A stretch of 64,000 nucleotides of DNA from Firmicutes bacterium M10-2 (GTDB lineage Bacteria > Bacillota_I > Bacilli_A > Erysipelotrichales > Erysipelotrichaceae). The notes under the pieces are model-generated. The model saw nothing but the letters and a program-made list of their open reading frames with translations. It was not told where the DNA came from and ran no database searches. Both the position numbers and the translations under genes were made by a program. Below are positions 43,442-51,682 of the stretch, piece by piece. The stretch lies in the NCBI GenBank assembly GCA_000403415.2, contig KE159692.1:531947-595946 (forward strand). Reading direction: 5' to 3'. Each line of letters starts with the position of its first letter. Within the stretch, counting starts at the first letter, position 1.

Positions 43442-44314
43442 TCATTGTGTCAGTTCGAATTTGATTTTTCCCATATGCTCATAATTCAAAAGCTTGACAT
43501 CTTTCAATTCACGACTGTTGTCAAAGTTGTAAAAATCTTTGATTTCCGGATTCAGCCACAATTGCGGTGCCTTCAATGAGCCGTTTTGCTCATAGCGTTT
43601 GATCTGCTCTTGAATTCCGTCAATCTGATTGATATAAATATGTGCATCCTTAATCGACCAATCCAAAGTGCCCGGCTCATATCCGCATACTTGAGCGATC
43701 ATACACAGCAATACCGCGTATTGGGTCACATTAAACGGAAGCCCTAAAGGCACATCGCAACTTCTTTGGTGCACGAGAACATTGAGTTTTCCGTCCGTCA
43801 CATCCCATTCGCTGCTCCACACACAACTTGGCAGTACGGCATTGTCCAATTCGCAGTCCTGCCATAAGGAAATAACACGGCGACGATCTTCCGGATCGCT
43901 TTTCAAAGATTTAATCAATCGATCGATTAATCGATATTTTTTTACGATATATCCATAGGCTGTTCCGATCGTATAAGCGTAGATCGGATCAAAATGTTTG
44001 ATCACCTTGCCTGTTTGATCGTTAAGCCAGTCCCCATTTTCATCGATCATCCATTTATCCCAAATATGGACGTTTCTTTCCTGAAGCCAACGAACATCAT
44101 TCGATTGTTCCTGATAGATCCAAAGCATTTCCAGTACTGCTTGGCGGATAAAAAGCTGCTTTGTTGTCAAAATCGGAAATTCTTCTCCCACATTTAACGT
44201 AAAATGAAATGATGGTATCTTGATCGTATTGACTCCTGTCCGATTTTCGACTTCTTTGCCATCTTTTAAGATTTTCTTGCAAAGATGGATATAAATATCA
44301 TCCCATCTTGACAT
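43442..44314 (-). CDS. thyA: Thymidylate synthase
   Basis: 290 residues from ATG 44314, which overlaps the end of the HAD gene by 17 bp and has GGAGCG upstream. DRTG-like ENRTGVNTIKIPSFHFTLN, FPILTTKQLFIRQAVLEMLW, catalytic Cys in DNAVLPSCVWSSEWDV, VHQRSCDVPLGLPFNVTQYA (dUMP contacts) and DWSIKDAHIYINQID. Makes dTMP from dUMP with methylene-tetrahydrofolate. About 25 residues longer than the 264-residue E. coli form, in the variable region. Confidence 0.95.
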   Translation of the reverse strand: MSRWDDIYIHLCKKILKDGKEVENRTGVNTIKIPSFHFTLNVGEEFPILTTKQLFIRQAVLEMLWIYQEQSNDVRWLQERNVHIWDKWMIDENGDWLNDQTGKVIKHFDPIYAYTIGTAYGYIVKKYRLIDRLIKSLKSDPEDRRRVISLWQDCELDNAVLPSCVWSSEWDVTDGKLNVLVHQRSCDVPLGLPFNVTQYAVLLCMIAQVCGYEPGTLDWSIKDAHIYINQIDGIQEQIKRYEQNGSLKAPQLWLNPEIKDFYNFDNSRELKDVKLLNYEHMGKIKFELTQ

Positions 44315-45158
44315 TGGCGTCACGCTCCAATCGATCCGGATTTGCCGGTAAAATGTAATCATTGACAAAATGGGCTAAAGCATCTTCCTCATTGGTGTAT
44401 TCGGAAACGATATCCGCAATCTCCTTAACGTCATCGCTGGCATTTTTCATTGCGACACCGCACCCTACATATTTCAGCATTTCCCGATCGTTGCTGGCAT
44501 CTCCGAAAGCAACTACATGCTCTGGAGTAATCCCAAAGTGCTCACAAATTTTTTCAATTCCGAATCCTTTATTAATGGCAGGATCGACATATTCATACAA
44601 GTTGTCTGCTGTCGCAAAACTTGTATAATTCGGATTAGAGAATGTGGCTGCACGGGCTTTTACGGCCTCCATATCTTTAGGATCCAAATAAAGAATAAGC
44701 TTGTTTACCTTACGGTTCTTGACAAATTGTTCCAGATCGACAAGGATCTCGTTTTCTCCAAACAATTTTGCATGAGCTCTTGTCGCTTCTGTGGATCGAT
44801 TGACATAGCGATCGTTTCCAACCATAACTTGAAAGATAACATCCATATCTTTGAAGTGTTCCATGATTTCCAAAATCAAATTTCCATCCATTAAATGAAA
44901 TTGGTCTTTTTCTTTGGTGCGCATATCGTAAATGACGCCTCCGTTCATCCCGATCAAAAAGGAAATATCGCTTTCTAATCCCCAATCTTTAACAAGGATT
45001 TGTCCGGATTCTACCGGTCTGCCTGACGCGATTCCGAATAAGATTCCGTGATTCTTTAATTGCTTCATCGCTTCTCTTGTTGCAGGTGTTACTTTTTTTT
45101 CATTGTTCAGCAAAGTCCCGTCAAGATCAGTTGCTACCAATGTAATTGTTTGATTCAT
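44298..45158 (-). CDS. HAD-superfamily hydrolase, Cof type
   Basis: 286 residues. Motif I VATDLDGTLLNNEKKV, motif II GIASGRPVES, motif III LDPKDMEAVKA region and motif IV EHVVAFGDASNDREMLKYVG followed by GVAMKNASDDVKEIAD: a Cof-type (IIB cap) phosphatase, typically acting on sugar or cofactor phosphates. Lies 27 bp after dnaE and overlaps thyA. Confidence 0.93.
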   Translation of the reverse strand: MNQTITLVATDLDGTLLNNEKKVTPATREAMKQLKNHGILFGIASGRPVESGQILVKDWGLESDISFLIGMNGGVIYDMRTKEKDQFHLMDGNLILEIMEHFKDMDVIFQVMVGNDRYVNRSTEATRAHAKLFGENEILVDLEQFVKNRKVNKLILYLDPKDMEAVKARAATFSNPNYTSFATADNLYEYVDPAINKGFGIEKICEHFGITPEHVVAFGDASNDREMLKYVGCGVAMKNASDDVKEIADIVSEYTNEEDALAHFVNDYILPANPDRLERDANVKMG

Positions 45159-45185
45159 AATTTTCCTCCATCAGATGCTATTGTA

Positions 45186-48100
45186 TCACTCATTATCCAA
45201 AGTGACGAATTTCATTTTATTGGCCAAGATCGAGTCTGCCTTTTCCTTTTTCCCATCCACTATGACCAAAGCTCCGGCTTTCAATTCGTCCTTTACCATA
45301 TCGTAAAGTTTTGGCATAATAACAATTTCACCGGATTTTGTTTCATCTTCAACCGTAACAAAAGCCATCATATCCCCGCGTTTTGTTTTATGAGGCTTGA
45401 CACGAACAACACGAACAAGACATTGCACATAACCTAACTGATCTTCAAGAATATTTAATGTAGGAACCAACATAAAACGTTTTCTTCGCAGCGTGCGTAT
45501 TGGATGCTCGCTTAAATAAAATCCGTATACCTCTTTTTCCTTTTGCGCTTTTTCCAACGGATGATCGGCATATTTGATCAATTTCGGTCTAGATGCAATC
45601 TCAAAATTGAAATGAATACTGTCTTTATCTTCAACTTTGACCAAGCTTGCATAGTTCCAAATTTGCGAAAGGTTGTTTCTTAAGGTCGCCCGGGAAATTC
45701 CGAACTCGTCAAAAGCTCCTCCATCAATAAGAGTAAGAATGGTCGCCTCGCGGATTTTGATCGCATTCAGCCGTGCAAAGCATTCAAATACATCTTCGAA
45801 CGGTTTCTTATTCCGTTCTTCAATGATCTTAGGATAAATGCTTTTTCCGATTCCTTTGAGCATTTGCAGCGGCATGCGCAGTGCCCCGTGTTCAATCACA
45901 TAAGTTTCTTGAGAATGTATTATACTTGCCGGTAAAACACGCACATGTCGTTTAGCACATTCAAAAATATATTCTGCGCTTTTTTCCGTTGTTCCGATCA
46001 CGCTTCCAAGCAAACTTTGATAAAAGTAAAGCGGATAGTTGGCCTTGAGATAAGCCATAATGTAAGCTACGCTCGAATAAGCATAAGAATGTGATTTATT
46101 GAATCCGTATTTTGCAAACTGTTCCATGATTGAAAAGATTTGCTCGGCAATATTTTCGGAAATATTTTGCGACATTGCACCTTCGATAAAAGTCTGTTTA
46201 TAGGAATCCATGACTTCTTTATTTTTCTTGGACATCGCTTTGCGTAAAGTATCCGCTTGCGATAAGCTCATTTTTCCGATTTGCTGGGCAACTTGCATGA
46301 TTTGCTCTTGATAAATCATAACACCATATGTTTCCTGAAGAATCGGGCGCAAAGCAGGATGTAAATAATGAATCGTTTCCGGGTGATCTCTTTGTTTCAA
46401 ATAGAGTGGAATATTTTCCATTGGTCCGGGGCGATATAAAGCAAGAGTAACCGATATATCCGCAAAAGTATGGGGCCTTACTTTTCTTAACAAAGATTTG
46501 ATTCCGTCTCCTTCAAATTGAAAAACACCCACTGTATCGGCTTGCGAAAGCAATTCATAAGTTTTTTGATCATCCTTGGGAATCTTGAAAATATCAATTT
46601 CCTGATGAAGTTCTTTTTTTATTTCCTGCAGGATCCGGTCAATTGTTGTCAAATTACGCAATGCGAGAACATCCATCTTAATCAGTCCTAACGGCTCCAG
46701 ATTTTCCATCGTATATTGTGTGGCTTGAATACTGCCCTCAATATGGTAAAGAGGACATACTTCGACAATTGGACGCCGGCTTAAAACAATTCCTGCCGCA
46801 TGGACAGATGTGTGCCTTGGTAATCCTTCCAGACGCTTTGCCTGCTCGTATAAGATTTTCCATTTTTTATTGGAATTGACCATTTTATAAAAGTTCGGTA
46901 CTCCATCGTATGCGCCTTGCAACGTCATAGGAATGCCTTGTATGGAGGGGATCAATCGGGTTATCTGGTCGATTTCCCTTGGTAAGTATCCTAATGCTTT
47001 TCCGACATCTCGCAATACTTGTTTCGCTTTTAAATTTGAAAATGTGATAATTTGAGATACATGATCTTGTCCGTATTTTTCGATTAGATATTGTACGACT
47101 TCTTCTCTGCGATCATCCGGAAAATCGGTATCGATATCCGGCATCGATATACGGGCGGGATTAAGAAAGCGTTCAAACAGCAAATCATTTTCAATCGGAT
47201 CGATATGCGTGATTCCCAGACAATAGGCAACCAATGAGCCTGCCGCACTTCCTCGTCCGGGCCCGACAAGGATCTGTTTTGAACGAGCATAGCGAATCAT
47301 ATCGTACACAATCAAAAAATAGTCCGTAAAGCCCATCGTCGTAATTACATCAAGCTCGTATTCCAGTCGCTGAACATACGCATTGGGTACTTTGCCATTC
47401 ATCCGTTTTAATAATCCGGCCTTACACAATTTGATTAAAAAAGTTTCCGAATCAATACCTAGTTTGTTTTCGAAAATCGGTAATGTGCTCTTTTCAAAAG
47501 GTTCTTGAAGATGGCATTGAGCAGCGATTTGATCACTCATTTCAAGATCTTCGCGAGCATAAAGTCGGCTCATTTGTTCATCATTTCTGAAGAAGCGCTG
47601 ATAAGCAACATCGAGTGATGGATCGGTAACCGGTTTTTGCTTGTCTATGGCTCGCAAAATTTTCAGATCATTGACTTCTTCTGGTTCTAAATACAAAATT
47701 CTCGATAACGCACAAGTTTGAATATCCAATCGGTTCGCCGTATCTTTTAATACAATGTTTAACTTGGACCGGTATTCAGAATCATTCATTGCGATAGATA
47801 CATAAAAATTTTCACTTGCATCTTTTAGGCTTTTCAAATAGTGAATAAGTTTCGCGTCCTCGTCATTTTCAAGGGCTTTCTGGATTCCGTCATCGATCCC
47901 GCTTGTCATAACGATTACATCTTTCTGATACAATCGAAGATCTTCAATGGTAAGTTTTCTTGTAGAACATAATGTCGACATGGCATAAAGTGCCTGCAAA
48001 CCGAGATTTGTCTTTGCAAGCAGCACCAGACCAAGATCAACATCCTCAAATTTAATTTCTGTATCTATCCCAATAATGGGTTTGATTTGATATTGTTTAC

Positions 48101-48254
48101 AAGCCCTTAAAAAGGCAGGAACACCAAAAAGCACGTTGTGATCCGTCAAAGCGACACAACGTTTATTCAGCATCGCCGCTTTCCGGACGAGCTGTTCGAT
48201 TCTTATCGGAGAGTGCAATAATGAATAAGCACTTTGAGTATGTAAATGAATCAT
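45186..48254 (-). CDS. dnaE: DNA polymerase III alpha subunit DnaE
   Basis: 1022 residues from ATG 48254; no clear ribosome site. N-terminal PHP domain (MIHLHTQSAYSLLHSPIRIE, VALTDHNVLFGVPAFL), polymerase core with VGPGRGSAAGSLVAYCLGIT, RISMPDIDTDFPDDRREEVV (catalytic Asps), GVFQFEGDGIKSLLRKVRP, YRPGPMENIPLY, YGVMIYQEQIMQVAQ and FNKSHSYAYSSVAYIMAYLK, then an HhH and OB fold (LVRVVRVKPHKTKRGDMMAF). In Bacillota a DnaE of this type works with PolC in replication. Somewhat shorter than E. coli DnaE (1160). Confidence 0.96.
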   Translation of the reverse strand: MIHLHTQSAYSLLHSPIRIEQLVRKAAMLNKRCVALTDHNVLFGVPAFLRACKQYQIKPIIGIDTEIKFEDVDLGLVLLAKTNLGLQALYAMSTLCSTRKLTIEDLRLYQKDVIVMTSGIDDGIQKALENDEDAKLIHYLKSLKDASENFYVSIAMNDSEYRSKLNIVLKDTANRLDIQTCALSRILYLEPEEVNDLKILRAIDKQKPVTDPSLDVAYQRFFRNDEQMSRLYAREDLEMSDQIAAQCHLQEPFEKSTLPIFENKLGIDSETFLIKLCKAGLLKRMNGKVPNAYVQRLEYELDVITTMGFTDYFLIVYDMIRYARSKQILVGPGRGSAAGSLVAYCLGITHIDPIENDLLFERFLNPARISMPDIDTDFPDDRREEVVQYLIEKYGQDHVSQIITFSNLKAKQVLRDVGKALGYLPREIDQITRLIPSIQGIPMTLQGAYDGVPNFYKMVNSNKKWKILYEQAKRLEGLPRHTSVHAAGIVLSRRPIVEVCPLYHIEGSIQATQYTMENLEPLGLIKMDVLALRNLTTIDRILQEIKKELHQEIDIFKIPKDDQKTYELLSQADTVGVFQFEGDGIKSLLRKVRPHTFADISVTLALYRPGPMENIPLYLKQRDHPETIHYLHPALRPILQETYGVMIYQEQIMQVAQQIGKMSLSQADTLRKAMSKKNKEVMDSYKQTFIEGAMSQNISENIAEQIFSIMEQFAKYGFNKSHSYAYSSVAYIMAYLKANYPLYFYQSLLGSVIGTTEKSAEYIFECAKRHVRVLPASIIHSQETYVIEHGALRMPLQMLKGIGKSIYPKIIEERNKKPFEDVFECFARLNAIKIREATILTLIDGGAFDEFGISRATLRNNLSQIWNYASLVKVEDKDSIHFNFEIASRPKLIKYADHPLEKAQKEKEVYGFYLSEHPIRTLRRKRFMLVPTLNILEDQLGYVQCLVRVVRVKPHKTKRGDMMAFVTVEDETKSGEIVIMPKLYDMVKDELKAGALVIVDGKKEKADSILANKMKFVTLDNE

Positions 48255-48294
48255 GAATTTATCATACCACAGCATATGAAAAAAAGAAGGTGTA

Positions 48295-49221
48295 TCAACC
48301 TTCTTTATTTGCTACTTGAACGAGCTGTTCGATAATCTCATGAACTTGCTGTAAAGATAAATCTTTGATTCCGGAAGCACATTGGTGGCCTCCTCCATGA
48401 TATTTTGTTGCGATCTGACGAATATCCAATGTTTTCGAACGCAACGAAGCATTGTATACATTCGATTCTTTTTCGGTAAATAAAGCCCACACTTTCACTT
48501 CTTCAATATTGGAAAGCACATACACTTTCTCTTTTGCTTCAGAAAATTTCATTCCGTGTTTTTCATAATCCTCAATAGATAAGATTGCGGACAATGTATG
48601 ATCTTTATATACAGCCTTGTTTCGGACCTCATTTTCATAATAAAAATCTTTAAGGGTTATCGCATAATTATTCTCATTCGCAAGTTGAATATCTGTTCCT
48701 TGGCTAACAAGATATCGTGCTGCTTCAAAAGATTGCGGACGAACATTGCTTGTCGTAAAACGAATGTTATCGGCAATAAGCCCTTCATACAGTTTTTGAG
48801 CGGCATCAGTCGGGATTTGTTGTTTCATATATTCAAAATACAAAGCAAGCAATTCGCAAGTGGCGCTCGCTTTATCATCGATCCATTCGATTTGGCCGAT
48901 TGTTTCCACAGGCACATGATGATCGATCCGAATGATCTTCTTTGCCAATAACGCTCTTTGGTCATCAATTCGCTCTCTATTGGCAGTATCAAGAATGATT
49001 GCAAGCGAATTTTTTACGATTTCATCCGTTACTTCGTCCATTTTTTCGTCGGGTGTGCTTGTTCCCAAAATATAAATGTGCTTGTCAGGATATAATGCCT
49101 GCAAAGCATGCTGTATGCCGATTTGCGAACCAAGAGCGTCATGATCGGGATACAGATGGCGGAAGATGCAGATTGTATCTGCTTGCTCAATTGCTTGTCT
49201 AATCTTATTGAGCGTTTCCAT
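48295..49221 (-). CDS. nrnA: DHH/DHHA1 phosphoesterase, NrnA-like oligoribonuclease
   Basis: 308 residues from ATG 49221, overlapping the ackA end by 17 bp. Metal motifs HLYPDHDALGSQIG, LDTANRERI, RIDHHVPVETIG and the DHHA1 signature YHGGGHQCASGIKDL. NrnA degrades nano-RNAs and pAp; some relatives hydrolyse pApA/c-di-AMP products. The exact substrate cannot be read from sequence. Confidence 0.92.
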   Translation of the reverse strand: METLNKIRQAIEQADTICIFRHLYPDHDALGSQIGIQHALQALYPDKHIYILGTSTPDEKMDEVTDEIVKNSLAIILDTANRERIDDQRALLAKKIIRIDHHVPVETIGQIEWIDDKASATCELLALYFEYMKQQIPTDAAQKLYEGLIADNIRFTTSNVRPQSFEAARYLVSQGTDIQLANENNYAITLKDFYYENEVRNKAVYKDHTLSAILSIEDYEKHGMKFSEAKEKVYVLSNIEEVKVWALFTEKESNVYNASLRSKTLDIRQIATKYHGGGHQCASGIKDLSLQQVHEIIEQLVQVANKEG

Positions 49222-50407
49222 TTTTGAGATCCTTGTATGCATCACGAGCTAACATGACCTCTTCGTTTGTCGGAATGACCCAAAGCGCAACTTTTGATCC
49301 ATCTTTGGAAAATTCGACTTCCTTTCCGCGAACGTTGTTCTTTTCCGGGTCGAATTCAGCTCCTAAGCATCCTAATTTTTCACAAATTTTTGCACGGATA
49401 CTAATTGCGTTTTCACCAATTCCTCCGGCAAACACGATCGCATCGCATCCTCCCATCAACGCAAAATATCCGCCAATCGTTTCCACGATACGACTTACAT
49501 ATACTTTTTCTGTAAGGATGGCTTTTTCGTTTCCTGCTTCGATCGCATCTTCAATGTCGCGTGAATCAGAAGAAATTCCTGAAAGTCCTAGCATTCCTGA
49601 TTTTTTATTCAGGATATCATCCAGTTCAGCAGCCGTATATCCATATTTATTTTGAAGGAAGATTAAGATTGCCGGATCGATATCTCCGGAACGTGTTCCC
49701 ATCATCACTCCGGCAAGCGGTGTAAATCCCATCGATGTTTTTAACGATTTTCCGTTTTTTACGGCCGTAATCGATGCACCGTTTCCAAGATGACAAGTGA
49801 TAATGTTCATTTCATCGACTGGTTTTCCTTCGATTTCAGCTAATCGCTCTGTTAAATACTTATGACTTGTTCCATGCATTCCATAGCGACGAATATGATC
49901 GTTTTCATAGTATTCATAAGGAATTGGATAAATGAAGTTTTCTTCCGGCATCGTTTGATGGAAGGCTGTATCGAAAACAAATGTATGGCTTGCTTGCGGG
50001 AGCGCTTCTTTAAACGAACGATAACCTACAAGCCCTGCCGGATTATGCAGCGGAGCCAGCGGGATACATTTTTCGAATTTTTCTTCGGCTTCATCGCTTG
50101 CTTTAACAGAATCTGAATAAAATTCTCCTCCGTGAACCATACGATGTCCTACGGCTTCGATGTCTTCCAGCGAATTGACAACATTATGGGCAATCAAAGA
50201 CTCGATCAATTTTTGGACTGCCACTGTGTGATCCGGGATATTCGTTACTTCTTCAAACTTTTCTCCATTCACTGTGATTGAGAAAATGGAATCATCTAAA
50301 CCAATTCGTTCTACCAAACCTTTGGCGAGAACTTTTTCGCTTGGCATTTCAAACACCTGGAACTTCAAAGATGAACTTCCGGCGTTGACACTCATTACTA
50401 TTGACAT
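49205..50407 (-). CDS. ackA: Acetate kinase
   Basis: 400 residues, full length. MSVNAGSSSLKFQVFEMP (adenine/phosphate site), VGHRMVHGGEFYSDSV, FDTAFHQTMPEENFIYPIPY, HGTSHKYLTERL, HLGNGASITAVKNGKS, GFTPLAGVMMGTRSGDIDPA and FAGGIGENAISIRAKIC. Converts acetyl phosphate and ADP to acetate and ATP, typical for a fermenter. pta is not adjacent. Confidence 0.97.
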   Translation of the reverse strand: MSIVMSVNAGSSSLKFQVFEMPSEKVLAKGLVERIGLDDSIFSITVNGEKFEEVTNIPDHTVAVQKLIESLIAHNVVNSLEDIEAVGHRMVHGGEFYSDSVKASDEAEEKFEKCIPLAPLHNPAGLVGYRSFKEALPQASHTFVFDTAFHQTMPEENFIYPIPYEYYENDHIRRYGMHGTSHKYLTERLAEIEGKPVDEMNIITCHLGNGASITAVKNGKSLKTSMGFTPLAGVMMGTRSGDIDPAILIFLQNKYGYTAAELDDILNKKSGMLGLSGISSDSRDIEDAIEAGNEKAILTEKVYVSRIVETIGGYFALMGGCDAIVFAGGIGENAISIRAKICEKLGCLGAEFDPEKNNVRGKEVEFSKDGSKVALWVIPTNEEVMLARDAYKDLKNGNAQ

Positions 50408-50409
50408 TT

Positions 50410-50724
50410 TTATTCCTCCTGTGTAATTGTGTTGAGCAGATCGTTAAGGGACCGCTTACATTCCTCTAATGTCGTAGACGTTTCTATTATAGAATAAATC
50501 TCCTTCTTGAATTGTAAAAATTTGATGTTTTTTTCGTATTTTTCTAAAAGCTGTAAACCTTTGTGAACTGCATCCATGACTGCGGTTCGCGAAATATTCA
50601 ATTCCTGAGCAATTTCGCTGTAAGAAAGATCTTCTTTCATATAAAGATCCATGATTTCCTGTTGACGCAAAGTCAAAAGAGATCCATATGTATCGATCAA
50701 TTCATTGGCGAGGATATTATTCAT
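50410..50724 (-). CDS. ylxM: YlxM/p13-like HTH protein of the SRP locus
   Basis: 104 residues. TYGSLLTLRQQEIMDLYMKE, DLSYSEIAQELNISRTAVMD and VHKGLQLLEKYE form a sigma-70 region 4-like helix-turn-helix, typical of YlxM. In streptococci YlxM binds SRP components and affects Ffh activity. Overlaps the end of ftsY by 8 bp; ffh is not in the window. Confidence 0.9.
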   Translation of the reverse strand: MNNILANELIDTYGSLLTLRQQEIMDLYMKEDLSYSEIAQELNISRTAVMDAVHKGLQLLEKYEKNIKFLQFKKEIYSIIETSTTLEECKRSLNDLLNTITQEE

Positions 50725-51679
50725 CTTCGAGCCCTTTTGTAATTCCGATCAAGTATGCATTTAAATCAAACGGACGAAGATCTTCCGGCTTTTCTCCAAG
50801 TCCTAAAAAGCGGACTGGAAGATGAAGAAGATCACGTATTGCCATGACGACTCCGCCTTTTGCGGTTCCATCCATCTTTGTCAAGATGATTCCTGTTACA
50901 TTGGTCGCTTCAAGGAAAAGCTTAGCTTGAGAAATGCCGTTTTGTCCGGTTGTCGCGTCAAGAACAAGCCATACTTCATGAGGAGCACCCGGAATTTCCT
51001 TTTCGCAGACCCGATGCATTTTCGAGAGTTCTTTCATAAGATTTGTTTTGTTTTGTAGACGTCCTGCTGTATCTGCAATCATAATATCGATATCGTGCTC
51101 TTTCGCATAACGGCAGGCATCCACCAGCACGCTGCTTGGATCTTGGCCTTGTTTTCCTTTAATGCATGGCACATCAAGTCGATCTGCCCATGTTGCTATT
51201 TGATCAATGGCTCCTGCACGAAATGTATCTGCTGCTGCGACCGCAACTTTTTTTCCTTGTTCTTTATAGTATTCAATCAATTTTGCGCTTGTAGTGGTTT
51301 TTCCGGATCCGTTGACTCCGACCATTAAGATCACGGTCGGCCCTTCTTCGTTTTCGCGGATCTCGTTATCGCTTTCCGAATCGTAAAAATCGTAAAGGAT
51401 GGAAATGAGATAATCTTCCATTGAATCAAAATTTTTAATATTTTTTCCTTCACTTTCAAATCGATCGACAATCTTTTGTGCTGTATGAATGCCTACATCG
51501 CTTTCCAGAAGCAAGATCATGATTTCTTCCAGCAATTCATCATCGATTCCGTGAAAATTATTGGACAAAGTTCTTAGCCGATCCCCAAATGATTTTTTTG
51601 AACGGGAAAGCCCGGTCAGATATTTATCCTTATCTTTATTACGAACAAATGCGTCTTTTATTTTTTGAAAAAATGCCAT
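50717..51679 (-). CDS. ftsY: Signal recognition particle receptor FtsY
   Basis: 320 residues, lacking the long acidic A domain of E. coli FtsY. NG domain: VILMVGVNGSGKTTTSAKLI (G1), AAADTFRAGAIDQIATWADR, IMIADTAGRLQNKTNLMKEL (G3), ILTKMDGTAKGGVVMAIRDL (G4) and FLGLGEKPEDLRPFDLNAYL. It receives ribosome-Ffh complexes at the membrane for co-translational targeting. Follows smc by 3 bp, the standard smc-ftsY-ylxM order. Confidence 0.97.
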   Translation of the reverse strand: MAFFQKIKDAFVRNKDKDKYLTGLSRSKKSFGDRLRTLSNNFHGIDDELLEEIMILLLESDVGIHTAQKIVDRFESEGKNIKNFDSMEDYLISILYDFYDSESDNEIRENEEGPTVILMVGVNGSGKTTTSAKLIEYYKEQGKKVAVAAADTFRAGAIDQIATWADRLDVPCIKGKQGQDPSSVLVDACRYAKEHDIDIMIADTAGRLQNKTNLMKELSKMHRVCEKEIPGAPHEVWLVLDATTGQNGISQAKLFLEATNVTGIILTKMDGTAKGGVVMAIRDLLHLPVRFLGLGEKPEDLRPFDLNAYLIGITKGLEDE

Positions 51680-51682
51680 ACA